This document shows, one piece after another, positions 24,925 to 33,059 of a stretch of DNA of 64,000 nucleotides; positions within the stretch are counted from its first letter, which is position 1, and each line of letters starts with the position of its first letter. This DNA comes from CALJFL01 sp963669435 (GTDB taxonomy: Bacteria; Pseudomonadota; Gammaproteobacteria; Pseudomonadales; Halieaceae), in the NCBI GenBank assembly GCA_963669435.1, contig OY770025.1:1798001-1862000 (forward strand), read 5' to 3'. The position numbers were made by a program, and so were the translations under genes. The notes beneath the pieces are model-generated. The model was not told the origin of the DNA. It saw only the letters and a program-made list of their open reading frames with translations, and searched no databases.

Positions 24925-25566
24925 ATGATCAAGCGTCTACTGTTGCCTGTGTCCCTGTTGCTGCTAATGCCTCTGTGGGCTGGAGCCCAGGACACTCCCA
25001 ACTGGGAGGAAGGCAAGCATTACGACCTTATTACCCCGGCTATCCGTACCGCTGACCCTGCCAAAATCGAGGTCAAAGAGTTTTTCTGGTACGGCTGTGG
25101 CCATTGCTACAATTTTGAGCCGATGATCACCCAGTGGAAGAAGTCCATCGACGAAGATGTGGTGTTCTATGGGTCACCCGCGATCTGGAACCCGTCGATG
25201 GAGCTTCACGCTCGCGCCTATTACGCGGCCGAAGTACTGGGCGTTTTGGACACCATGCACCTGGTGATTTTCCAGGCGATGAACGTGGATCGTAAACGAC
25301 TCAGCTCCGAGGCAGAAATCGCCGCCGAGTTTGAAGCACACGGCGTTGCCAGGGAAGATTTTGATAAGGCCTTTAATTCCTTTGGTGTGAGCAGCCAGGT
25401 GCGCCAGGCCAATTCCAATGCTCGCGCGGCCAAGATTACCGGCACTCCGGAAATTATGGTCAATGGAAAATACCGGGTGTCTTCGCGCAAGGCGGGCAAC
25501 CACGCCAATATGCTTAAGCTCGTCGATTTCCTGATCGAAAAAGAGCGTGCCCTGGCCAGCAGCTAA
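24925..25566 (+). CDS. dsbA: Thiol:disulfide interchange protein DsbA
   Basis: 213 residues. The signal peptide MIKRLLLPVSLLLLMPLWAGAQ is followed by a DsbA thioredoxin domain with helical insertion. The active site is FFWYGCGHCYNFEP (CGHC), slightly different from the E. coli CPHC, and the cis-proline loop is ITGTPEIMVNGKYRV. It oxidises cysteine pairs in exported proteins. Start 24925 is chosen for GGAGAA 7 nt upstream and the signal peptide; frames from 24889 or 24910 would add a non-signal extension. The polA-engB-c5-c4-dsbA order is standard in Pseudomonas-like genomes. Confidence 0.95.
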   Translation: MIKRLLLPVSLLLLMPLWAGAQDTPNWEEGKHYDLITPAIRTADPAKIEVKEFFWYGCGHCYNFEPMITQWKKSIDEDVVFYGSPAIWNPSMELHARAYYAAEVLGVLDTMHLVIFQAMNVDRKRLSSEAEIAAEFEAHGVAREDFDKAFNSFGVSSQVRQANSNARAAKITGTPEIMVNGKYRVSSRKAGNHANMLKLVDFLIEKERALASS

Positions 25567-25591
25567 GCCAAACTTAGCCAGGATGATGAAA

Positions 25592-25610
25592 GCACCGCGG
25601 TCCGCGGTGC
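25592..25610 (-). terminator. Hairpin between convergent dsbA and the repeat-protein gene
   Basis: GCACCGCGG and CCGCGGTGC (25592-25610) form a GC-rich stem with almost no loop. On the minus strand it is followed by CTTTCATC, a short T-rich run, so it most likely ends the 25621-27333 transcript; on the plus strand no T-run follows. Function is inferred only. Confidence 0.45.
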
Positions 25611-25620
25611 GCCGCCCGTA

Positions 25621-27333
25621 CTACTGGTAGGTCGGGGGCCTGGTACCGATCACTGTCAGGTGAAACCCGGTCTTATCCATGGGGATCACATCTTTATATA
25701 GCGTCTCTTCCGCGTCGTTGCTGCGGTAGAGCTCCACCTCCCGATTCTGAATGCCGGGCTCCACGACCTCGGCAGTTAAAATTCCCGCACTGATCTTCAA
25801 ACTGCCCATGTTTTGCCCCGGGTTACCGGTAAGTACGTGATGGCTCGGTGCGGTGGGGCCCTGTGTGCCGGTAACGGAGGGTGTTGTTTTACCCGGTACC
25901 TGCACGACCTGGGGAACCGGTGTCTGTGTGCCTGTGGCGATATGGGGGACCTGCACTGGCTTGGGCTTTGGAACCACCACAGCTTGTTTGGGCGGCTCCA
26001 CCGGAACTTGCGGCTTGGGAGTAGTCGTAGTGACTGGCTGGACCCCTGTTACATGCACATACTGGGGATGGGGTGTAAGCATGGGCTTCTTCGCCGGCAC
26101 TAGCATTGGCACCGGCTGTGGGATTGCTGTTGGCACCTGCTGGGGAACCTGCATGGGTACCTGGTTCGGGACCGGTGTTGGTGTCTGGACGACAGTCGGC
26201 TGTGGCGTCTGCACGCCGGTCGGCTGTGGCGTCTGCGGTGTTTGAGGCAGCGGCTGGGGCACCTGCTGTGGCAGCGGCTGAGGAACCTGCGCGGTCACCG
26301 GATTAGGTGTGGGTGTCTGCACGCCGGTCGGCTGTGGCGTCTGCGGTGTTTGAGGCAGCGGCTGGGGCACCTGCTGTGGCAGCGGCTGAGGTACCTGCGC
26401 AGTTACCGGATTAGGTGTGGGTGTCTGCACGCCGGTCGGCTGTGGCGTCTGCGGTGTTTGAGGCAGCGGCTGGGGCACCTGCTGTGGCAGCGGCTGAGGT
26501 ACCTGCGCAGTTACCGGATTAGGTGTGGGTGTCTGCACGCCGGTCGGCTGTGGCGTCTGCGGTGTTTGAGGTAGCGGCTGGGGTACCTGCTGTGGCAGCG
26601 GCTGAGGAACCTGCGCGGTCACCGGATTAGGTGTTGGTGTCTGCACGCCGGTCGGCTGTGGCGTCTGCGGTGTTTGAGGCAGCGGCTGGGGCACCTGCTG
26701 AGGCAGTGGTTGCGGCACCTGTGCTGTCACCGGATTAGGTGTTGGTGTCTGCACGCCGGTCGGCTGTGGCGTCTGCGGAGTTTGGGGCAGCGGCTGTGGT
26801 ACTTGCTGTGGCAGTGGTTGCGGCACCTGTGCTGTCACCGGATTAGGTGTTGGTGTCTGCACACCGGTCGGCTGTGGGGTCTGCGGTGTTTGAGGCAGCG
26901 GCTGGGGTACCTGCTGTGGCAGCGGCTGAGGTACCTGCGCGGTGACCGGGTTAGGCGTTGGCGTCTGCTGGGGCAGCGGTTGAGGTACTTGCATGGGTAC
27001 CGGGTTAGGCGTGGCCGTGGGCACCTTGCCGGGCGTTGGGTTGGGTGTCGCGGTGGGCGTTACTGCTGGCTGTGGTGGAACTACCACGACCGGCTGCACC
27101 GGCTTGACTGTGCCTGTGCCCACATGCTGATTGGTGGTGCCCGGGTTGGGGGTGTGTCCGGCATTGCCTATTCCGGTGGTGGGCGTTTGCGAACCCTGCT
27201 GAGAGTTCCCGTGCTGCGCTCCGCAGTTCAAATTACCCCTACCTTGGGCACTATTCGCATGGCAGCTTTTCGCACTCACTAGCTGTGGTAGTGCGAGACT
27301 TGCAATGGTTAGCAGAATAAGAAGTTTCATCAT
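25621..27333 (-). CDS. Secreted Pro/Gln/Thr-rich tandem-repeat protein next to a TpsB-like transporter
   Basis: 570 residues from the ATG at 27333 (GGGTGG upstream). A signal peptide (MKLLILLTIASLALPQLVSA) precedes a Gln/Asn/Gly-rich segment with two Cys. Residues 124-375 are seven copies of a 36-residue unit built of VPQPLPQQ and TPTPNPVTAQ blocks. A Pro/Val-rich linker follows, then a ~70-residue C-terminal domain (GSLKISAGILTAEVVEPGIQ...) that looks folded. No TPS/hemagglutinin, autotransporter, lipobox or LPXTG motif is present. The preceding transporter gene ends 8 bp upstream, implying cotranscription. It could be an exported partner, a wall-spanning stalk or an adhesin; function is unknown. 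Confidence 0.75.
   Translation of the reverse strand: MMKLLILLTIASLALPQLVSAKSCHANSAQGRGNLNCGAQHGNSQQGSQTPTTGIGNAGHTPNPGTTNQHVGTGTVKPVQPVVVVPPQPAVTPTATPNPTPGKVPTATPNPVPMQVPQPLPQQTPTPNPVTAQVPQPLPQQVPQPLPQTPQTPQPTGVQTPTPNPVTAQVPQPLPQQVPQPLPQTPQTPQPTGVQTPTPNPVTAQVPQPLPQQVPQPLPQTPQTPQPTGVQTPTPNPVTAQVPQPLPQQVPQPLPQTPQTPQPTGVQTPTPNPVTAQVPQPLPQQVPQPLPQTPQTPQPTGVQTPTPNPVTAQVPQPLPQQVPQPLPQTPQTPQPTGVQTPTPNPVTAQVPQPLPQQVPQPLPQTPQTPQPTGVQTPQPTVVQTPTPVPNQVPMQVPQQVPTAIPQPVPMLVPAKKPMLTPHPQYVHVTGVQPVTTTTPKPQVPVEPPKQAVVVPKPKPVQVPHIATGTQTPVPQVVQVPGKTTPSVTGTQGPTAPSHHVLTGNPGQNMGSLKISAGILTAEVVEPGIQNREVELYRSNDAEETLYKDVIPMDKTGFHLTVIGTRPPTYQ
26209..26964. repeat. Seven-unit 108-bp in-frame tandem repeat
   Basis: Seven near-identical 108-bp units, with corresponding points at about 26210, 26318, 26426, 26534, 26642, 26750 and 26858, encode residues 124-375 of the adjoining gene. 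Units differ at scattered, mostly synonymous positions, and some neighbouring units share the same variants, as expected from duplication or gene conversion. There are no spacers, so this is not a CRISPR array. The copy number is likely unstable. Confidence 0.95.
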
Positions 27334-27340
27334 TGCCACC

Positions 27341-29080
27341 CTAGAAATAGTAAATGGCCTGGATCCAGGCGCGGTAGTCATCGTCGGAGCCATCCGCGGC
27401 TTCACCCGTATCGGGGTCCTCGGATTCGTTATCGCCAATCTGGCGACCAAAGGAGGCGCGGATCACCAGGTCTGTATTCCAGGTCTGGCTCAGCGCGATG
27501 CCCCAGGATGATAGGTTAATGTTGTTCTTGATAATTGGGTTGCCTGCCTCCCAGCCATCCCAGGTGTCCTTGTACAGTTGCACCCAACCCAGTGTGTAAA
27601 AAAGCGAAGCTTGCAGGTTCCCCCCCCAGGGCAGATTCCAGAAGTCGTGCCGTACATCCAGGTGCAGGTTCGCACCGAGGTCGCCGGCTACCTGCCCGGT
27701 GGGGTATCCGGGGTTGCTGAACGGTCCGCCCAGGTAGAAGGTCTGGGAGGAGTCGAGGTTGTTGTTAGCCCACTGGCCAGACAAGGCCCCGTAAGCTGAC
27801 CAGTTTCCCGCCAGGTGTTGCAGGCGGGCGATATCGATATTCAGCTTGACGAAGCTGCCGTCTGCGCCCACGTTTTGCCGGTCAAATTCCTTGAAGGCGT
27901 CCCCGCCACGGATATCCAGGGAGCCCGCGGTTAGCGTGGCCGCATAGAAGTACTCGCCGTTGGCCCAGCGGTCATCGTCATAATCGCCGGCAATGGTGAG
28001 AGCCAGGTTGTTAATTCGCCGGTCGGCTTCCTGGTCCTCATTGTCACCGGTGTCATCCAGCGCCAGGTACGCGTACTCAATACGTCCGGTCAAATTGTTG
28101 TGTCGTGAGCGAATCCAGGGGTAGGCAGCAAACAGCCGCAGAGAATAGGCATCGCCTTCGTTGCCGGTGGCGCGAAATTGCTTACCCAATTCGTAGTCAA
28201 GATAATCGACATTAGCCCCAACCCGCAGGCCATTGCCCGATATCGGAACACTGTAGTCCGCGAAAAAATAGTTGGAATCACTCCCGCTGGTTACGGCGCG
28301 CAGAGTAACCTGGTCGCCTCCGCCTGTGGGGCTGTTGAAGTACACGGTGGTGCCCAGCCGTGCCTCTCCCGTGTAGTAGCTGCCAAAATTGTCCGCATCG
28401 ATGTTGCCCGATATCCGCGGCGTGTCTTCTGCTCGCAACAGGAACTGTGCTTCACCGGGTTCGCTACCTGGATAGATGACTGAATGGGAGGTGACACCGG
28501 GCAGGTCATCCACAAGTAATATGCTGCGCTCAAATTCGTCCCGTCGCATTACTTCACCGGTAGCCAGATTTTCTTCCAGAATGGCGCTGATCGCACTATC
28601 CCTGACCTGTACACCCTCGTTGGACAGGTGAACGCCGCCTTCTTCCAGTACGCCCTCGTAGACATGGAGTGTTAACACGCCATCTTCAATCGCCTGGGGT
28701 GGCACGTAAACCTGGGCAGCGAACACGCCACGTTCCCGATAGCTATCCCTTAACGCCGCCGCAGCCTGATCTATCTGTTGCACGCTCAGTTCCTGATGTG
28801 ACCAGGGTGCCAGTACGTTGCTGAGCGTCTCGTCGCTGAGTTCAGCATTCCCGTAAACCACGAAGTGCGACACGTAAACCGAGCCGATGGCGGCTGCGGG
28901 CTGTGCGGGCCCGGGTGTCTCGATACGGGGCGCTGCTTCATTGCGCCGTGTGGGAAGTCGTTGCAGGGTGTCTTCGCGCATATCCCGGTAGAGCAGACCC
29001 GAATTCGGGTAGGGGTTGCTTAGCGCGGGCAGGGCCGTGAAGGCCGCGAGTAACGCGCAAAGGTAAGTGCTTCGATACAT
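27341..29080 (-). CDS. FhaC/ShlB-type outer-membrane transporter (TpsB-like)
   Basis: 579 residues from the ATG at 29080 (GGGAGC upstream) with a signal peptide ending near LPALSNP. Residues ~55-130 resemble a POTRA domain (VYVSHFVVYGNAELSDETLSNVLAP; ALRDSYRERGVFAAQVYVPPQ), with a second POTRA after it (VRDSAISAILEENL... GVTSHSVIYPGSEPG). The C-terminal ~370 residues alternate as a 16-strand-like barrel ending in the aromatic YYF. The loop-6 signature normally reading VRGY/F is replaced by SNPGYPTG in LGGPFSNPGYPTG. The downstream repeat protein is the natural candidate cargo. It could instead be a related Omp85 protein with another role. Confidence 0.85.
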   Translation of the reverse strand: MYRSTYLCALLAAFTALPALSNPYPNSGLLYRDMREDTLQRLPTRRNEAAPRIETPGPAQPAAAIGSVYVSHFVVYGNAELSDETLSNVLAPWSHQELSVQQIDQAAAALRDSYRERGVFAAQVYVPPQAIEDGVLTLHVYEGVLEEGGVHLSNEGVQVRDSAISAILEENLATGEVMRRDEFERSILLVDDLPGVTSHSVIYPGSEPGEAQFLLRAEDTPRISGNIDADNFGSYYTGEARLGTTVYFNSPTGGGDQVTLRAVTSGSDSNYFFADYSVPISGNGLRVGANVDYLDYELGKQFRATGNEGDAYSLRLFAAYPWIRSRHNNLTGRIEYAYLALDDTGDNEDQEADRRINNLALTIAGDYDDDRWANGEYFYAATLTAGSLDIRGGDAFKEFDRQNVGADGSFVKLNIDIARLQHLAGNWSAYGALSGQWANNNLDSSQTFYLGGPFSNPGYPTGQVAGDLGANLHLDVRHDFWNLPWGGNLQASLFYTLGWVQLYKDTWDGWEAGNPIIKNNINLSSWGIALSQTWNTDLVIRASFGRQIGDNESEDPDTGEAADGSDDDYRAWIQAIYYF

Positions 29081-29149
29081 GTAAGCTCCCTCATCCACGC
29101 CGGGTATTTTTATGGCTCCGGCAGTGGGTTTTACGTCATTGGATCTCGA

Positions 29150-30157
29150 TTAGATCTGCAGCCACTCCGGCACGGGCAAACCGCGATTTTCCAGGAATAC
29201 CGGGTTGAACAATTTACTTTGGTAGCGAGTGCCGTAGTCACACAGGATAGTGACGATGGTGTGGCCGGGACCCAGATGCTCAGCGAGGCGAACCGCACCG
29301 GCAATGTTTATCCCAGATGATCCTCCCAGGCAAAGGCCCTCGTGCTTTAACAGGTCAAACACATAGGGCAATGCCTCTGCGTCGCTGATGCGAAAGGGTA
29401 TATCTACTCGGGCCTGGGCGACATTATCCGTCACATGGTTGATGCCGATGCCCTCGAGCATCGAGGTGCCCTCGCCCGGATCCAGTTCTCCCGTGCGGTA
29501 ATACTCGTAGAGTGAAGCACCTTCGGGGTCTGCCAACCCGATTACCACACTATTGTTTGCCTCCTTCAGTGCTTTTGACACGCCTGCGAGCGTCCCGCCA
29601 GTGCCGACGGCACAGATGAACCCGTCGACTTTGCCGTCGGTTTGCTCCCAGATCTCTCGCCCCGTGGTTGCCTCGTGAATTTCCATATTGGCCAGGTTAT
29701 CGAACTGGCGAGCCCAGACGGCGCCGTGGGGCTCTTTCTCAGCCAGTTTAGTGGCCAGTCTTTCGGCAGTATGGATGTAGTGATTAGGGTCGCTATAGGA
29801 GGTGGCGCCGACCAGGTGGAGATCCGCCCCCAACAACTCCAGAGAGTCAATTTTCTCCTTGCTCTGGGTAACGGGCATGACCACGCTGCTGGAATAGCCC
29901 AGCGCATTGGCAATCAGGGTCAAACCAATGCCGGTGTTGCCTGCTGTCCCCTCGACAATCCGGCCGCCCGGTTCCAGATCGCCCGCCTGCTCTGCCGCGC
30001 GAATGATACCCAGCGCTGTACGGTCCTTGACGGAGCCGCCCGGGTTCAGGAACTCCGCTTTGCCAAGTATTGTGCAGCCAGTTTGTTCGGACACCTGCCG
30101 AAGGTGTAAGAGTGGGGTGTTGCCTATCAGGTGGGTAACGTCAGTGGCCGATTGCAA
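29150..30157 (-). CDS. PLP-dependent cysteine synthase family protein
   Basis: 335 residues of the fold-type II PLP family. The PLP-Schiff-base Lys is in LNPGGSVKDRTAL, the substrate loop is EGTAGNTGIGL, and the phosphate loop is AVGTGGTLAGVS; CLGGSSGINIAGA near the end matches the cofactor-binding C-terminal region. The closest role is O-acetylserine sulfhydrylase (cysteine synthase); the longer C-terminus (NPVFLENRGLPVPEWLQ) is seen in a distinct CysK subgroup. Cystathionine beta-synthase-like activity cannot be excluded. It has no cys-regulon neighbours and lies upstream of the TpsB-like gene with a 69-bp gap. Confidence 0.85.
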   Translation of the reverse strand: MQSATDVTHLIGNTPLLHLRQVSEQTGCTILGKAEFLNPGGSVKDRTALGIIRAAEQAGDLEPGGRIVEGTAGNTGIGLTLIANALGYSSSVVMPVTQSKEKIDSLELLGADLHLVGATSYSDPNHYIHTAERLATKLAEKEPHGAVWARQFDNLANMEIHEATTGREIWEQTDGKVDGFICAVGTGGTLAGVSKALKEANNSVVIGLADPEGASLYEYYRTGELDPGEGTSMLEGIGINHVTDNVAQARVDIPFRISDAEALPYVFDLLKHEGLCLGGSSGINIAGAVRLAEHLGPGHTIVTILCDYGTRYQSKLFNPVFLENRGLPVPEWLQI

Positions 30158-30472
30158 AATGGCTTCTCCGGGCTTGGGTCATCGCTTGCTATTTTCTCCC
30201 CGCACCACGCTCGCGCACTGATGGGTGGCAGGTCACGCGACCAGCGCCGATGACCAATCCAGTCATAAAAAAACCGGTAGAAGGCGCGCTCGCATGATAC
30301 AGAGTTGCCCTAGTATGGCACAGGCATGTGTCATGGTCAGTGTGTCAGGCAAGTACAAGCCCTTGCCAGAGGTCCAACCAGCGGGCTGCGGCAGCTGGCC
30401 TGATAGTTTGTATTCAGCTGGCCCACCAGTGTTCTATCCATAGTCTGATTGGCGCTGCCAGTTAGTAAGTGC
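30158..30472. other. Intergenic stretch without a recognised feature
   Basis: A 315-bp gap between the Lrp-family gene and the cysteine synthase-like gene, both on the minus strand. It should hold the promoter of the latter. AGCTGGCC occurs twice about 18 bp apart near 30400-30425. I see no convincing ORF, terminator or RNA structure. Confidence 0.4.
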
Positions 30473-30964
30473 CTACTGCAGTTCGTCGCGCAGGTGCTCC
30501 AGTGGTAGCGCGGTATTCTGCACCACCCGCCGTAGTTCAAAGCTTGAGTGTACGCCGGTCACACCCGGGATCCGCGTTAACCTGCCCAGCAGGAAACGCT
30601 CGTAGTATTCCATGTCAGGCACCACAGCTTTCAGCAAATAGTCCGCTGATTGGCCAGTGACCACCGCACACTCCATGACTTCCGGGTAGTCACGCACCTG
30701 CTCCTCGAACTCGTCGAAACGTTCGGGCGTGTGCCGGTCCATGCTGATACTTATCCAGGCGGTCAGTTTGAGCCCCAACATGGATTGATTAAGCAGGGTC
30801 ACATGGCCCCGAATCAGCCCACTGTCCTCCAGGCGCTTGACCCGGCGCGAACACGGTGTGGGCGACAGCCCCACAACATCGGCAAGTTCGAGGTTACTGA
30901 TGCGGCCGTTCGCCTGCATCGCCGCCAGGATTCTGCGGTCAGTGCGATCGAGTTTCACTGGCAC
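30473..30964 (-). CDS. Lrp/AsnC family transcriptional regulator
   Basis: 163 residues. The N-terminal winged helix-turn-helix (LDRTDRRILAAMQANGRISNLELADVVGLSPTPCSRRVKRLEDSGLI) and the C-terminal RAM ligand-binding/oligomerisation domain (YPEVMECAVVTGQSADYLLKAVVPDMEYYERFL) are both intact. Such regulators respond to amino acids and often control adjacent amino-acid genes. It is divergent from leuA across a 298-bp gap, so regulation of leuA and of itself is plausible. Length and motifs match the Lrp proper subgroup rather than the shorter AsnC. Confidence 0.93.
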   Translation of the reverse strand: MPVKLDRTDRRILAAMQANGRISNLELADVVGLSPTPCSRRVKRLEDSGLIRGHVTLLNQSMLGLKLTAWISISMDRHTPERFDEFEEQVRDYPEVMECAVVTGQSADYLLKAVVPDMEYYERFLLGRLTRIPGVTGVHSSFELRRVVQNTALPLEHLRDELQ

Positions 30965-31262
30965 TACCTCCTTAGGAAGTCTTATCGGTCGCTTGGAATT
31001 ATATGGGTAAATACTCTAATAAACTGAACTATTTTGGTGATAATTATCTATTTTGTGTACCTTGAGCGCGATATTTGGGGATATTCACTCCGCGGGCTCG
31101 CGTATACTATCGCCCTGGCTGACTGTAGCACCTGAAGTGGCGGTACTATCGACTTACCCGTCGCGAGTACCGAACCGGGAGCCCCACAAGGGCGACCAAC
31201 CCCCGCTAACGCGGACAGGTGATACCAGCCAACCTAACAACTGACCACAGGCGCTAACTGAC
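30965..31262. promoter_or_regulatory. Divergent control region between the Lrp-family gene and leuA
   Basis: The part next to the regulator (30990-31060) is AT-rich, as Lrp sites often are. TATACT at 31103-31108 could be a -10 for leuA, but I see no well-spaced -35. A frame at 31053-31244 has no leucine run, so leader-peptide attenuation is not supported. Confidence 0.35.
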
Positions 31263-32939
31263 ATGAGCAGCTTTGACCACCGCAAGTATCCGGCTTTCTC
31301 GCCCCTCAAAATGGCCAACCGCCGCTGGCCTGACCGCCAGCTGGACCGGGCGCCGCGCTGGTGCAGTGTTGACCTGCGAGATGGTAACCAGGCCTTGATC
31401 GAACCTATGACCGCTCGCCAAAAGTCGCAATTGTGGGATCAACTGGTCAAGCTGGGATTCAAGGAAATTGAGGTGGGTTTTCCCTCAGCTTCCAGCCATG
31501 ACTACGATTTTGTCCGCGAGTTGATCGAGGGAGACCGGATACCCGAAGACGTAACGGTCCAGGTGCTTACCCAGGCCCGGCCTGACCTGATAGAGAAGAC
31601 CTTTGAGTCATTGAAGGGTGTGCGGCGGGCCATTGTGCACGTGTATAACTCCACCTCTACCGTCCAGCGCGAACAGGTGTTTGCACTGGGTCGTGAGGGC
31701 ATCAAGGATATCGCAGTTAAAGGCGCCGAGTTGGTCAAAGAGTGTGCCCAGCGCCACCCCGATACCGAGTGGGTATTTGAATATTCTCCCGAAAGCTTCA
31801 CCGGTACTGAGATCGACTTCGCGGTGGAGGTCTGTGATGCGGTGACGGCTGTGTGGGAACCCACCCCCGAGAATCCCTGCATTATCAATTTACCCGCAAC
31901 GGTCGAAATGAGTACCCCCAATGTCTATGCCGACCAGATTGAGTGGTTCTGCGACCGGGTTGCCCGGCGTGACAGCCTGCTGATTTCATTACACACGCAC
32001 AATGACCGTGGTTGTGCCGTCGCTGCGGCGGAACTGGGTGTAATGGCGGGAGCAGACCGTGTTGAAGGCACCCTGATGGGCAATGGTGAACGCACTGGCA
32101 ACATGGATATTGTCACCATGGCGATGAACCTCTACAGCCAGGGGGTGGACCCTGAGCTCAAGCTTGGTCAGATGGATGAAATTATCCAGACCGTGAAGGA
32201 ATGCACCCAATTGCCCGTGCATCCACGCCACCCCTACGCAGGTGAACTGGTGTTTACGGCGTTCTCCGGTAGTCACCAGGACGCCATCAAGAAATGCCTG
32301 GCCAGGCGCGGCGACGAGCTGGAGCCCTGGGAGGTTGCCTATCTGCCCATCGACCCGGCTGACATCGGGCGTTCCTACCAGGAAGTTATCCGCATCAACA
32401 GCCAGTCCGGCAAGGGCGGGATAGCCTACGTACTGGAGCGTGATTATGGTCTGGCCTTACCACGCTGGCTGCAAATTGACTTTAGCACTGCGGTTCAGGC
32501 CTTCGCCGAGGAAAAAGAAACCGAAGTCGAGTCCAGCGCCATATACGAGTTGTTCCAGCAAACCTATCTTGGCGAAGATAAACAGTGGAGTCTGGGCGAT
32601 TACCAGGCCAGCCGGGTGGATGGTGTTGACCAGTTGCAGGTTGACCTGTTGCAGGGCAGTGCTACCCACAAGCTCAAGGGCTCGGGTAATGGGGTGGTCG
32701 CTTCTTTTGTCGATGCGGTTGCCGGCTTCATCGGCAAGCAGATTGTGCTCGTCGAATACAGCGAGCATGCGCTCAGTCAAAGCGCTGATGCTGAGGCGAT
32801 CTGTTACATCCAGCTCAATATTGAGGGAGAGCGCTACTGCGGCGTTGGTCGCAGCCACGATATTGTGCAGGCGTCGCTCGACGGTATCCTGGGTGCTATC
32901 AACAAGGCTGCGGCGAGCGACGCGATCGCTGCCGCCTGA
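31263..32939 (+). CDS. leuA: 2-isopropylmalate synthase
   Basis: 558 residues, the longer LeuA form typical of actinobacteria and many proteobacteria. It condenses acetyl-CoA and 2-oxoisovalerate, the first step of leucine synthesis. The TIM-barrel domain shows RWCSVDLRDGNQALIEPM (metal-binding Asp/acyl site), EVGFPSASSHD, SLHTHNDRGCAVAAAELGVMAGADRVEGTLMGNGERTGN, with the metal His pair in HTHND. A C-terminal regulatory domain (~residues 430-558: GVDQLQVDLLQGSATHKLKGSGNG...) should bind leucine for feedback inhibition. The divergent Lrp-family gene may regulate it. Confidence 0.95.
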   Translation: MSSFDHRKYPAFSPLKMANRRWPDRQLDRAPRWCSVDLRDGNQALIEPMTARQKSQLWDQLVKLGFKEIEVGFPSASSHDYDFVRELIEGDRIPEDVTVQVLTQARPDLIEKTFESLKGVRRAIVHVYNSTSTVQREQVFALGREGIKDIAVKGAELVKECAQRHPDTEWVFEYSPESFTGTEIDFAVEVCDAVTAVWEPTPENPCIINLPATVEMSTPNVYADQIEWFCDRVARRDSLLISLHTHNDRGCAVAAAELGVMAGADRVEGTLMGNGERTGNMDIVTMAMNLYSQGVDPELKLGQMDEIIQTVKECTQLPVHPRHPYAGELVFTAFSGSHQDAIKKCLARRGDELEPWEVAYLPIDPADIGRSYQEVIRINSQSGKGGIAYVLERDYGLALPRWLQIDFSTAVQAFAEEKETEVESSAIYELFQQTYLGEDKQWSLGDYQASRVDGVDQLQVDLLQGSATHKLKGSGNGVVASFVDAVAGFIGKQIVLVEYSEHALSQSADAEAICYIQLNIEGERYCGVGRSHDIVQASLDGILGAINKAAASDAIAAA

Positions 32940-33034
32940 AGCCCCGCGAGCTGGCCCGCACCGCACGGCCACCAGCCTGATGCCAGCGTGATGTAAGTGT
33001 CGGGTGTACAGCGTCCTGCCGTCACGTTTTAATA

Positions 33035-33057
33035 GCGGCTTTTCTTTGGGAAGCCGC
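33035..33057 (+). promoter_or_regulatory. Hairpin over the ribosome-binding site of the PLP dehydratase gene
   Basis: GCGGCTT (33035-33041) pairs with AAGCCGC (33051-33057), leaving a 9-nt loop. The likely Shine-Dalgarno GGGAAG (33048-33053) lies across the loop and stem, just before the ATG at 33060. Folding would restrict ribosome access; no T-run follows, so it is not a terminator. Confidence 0.35.
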
Positions 33058-33059
33058 CA

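Noticed and set aside
25592..25610. Strong bidirectional terminator
   Set aside because: The stem is good but only a short T-rich run follows on the minus strand and none on the plus strand, so only a weak one-sided call was made.
26209..26964. CRISPR array
   Set aside because: Units are contiguous, 108 bp long, in frame and without unique spacers or cas genes.
26674..27282. Plus-strand Arg/Leu/Trp-rich frames across the repeat array
   Set aside because: They arise from reading the 108-bp repeat on the other strand; the minus-strand frame has a signal peptide and start site.
31053..31244. leuA leader peptide for attenuation
   Set aside because: No run of leucine codons and no terminator/antiterminator pair could be drawn.
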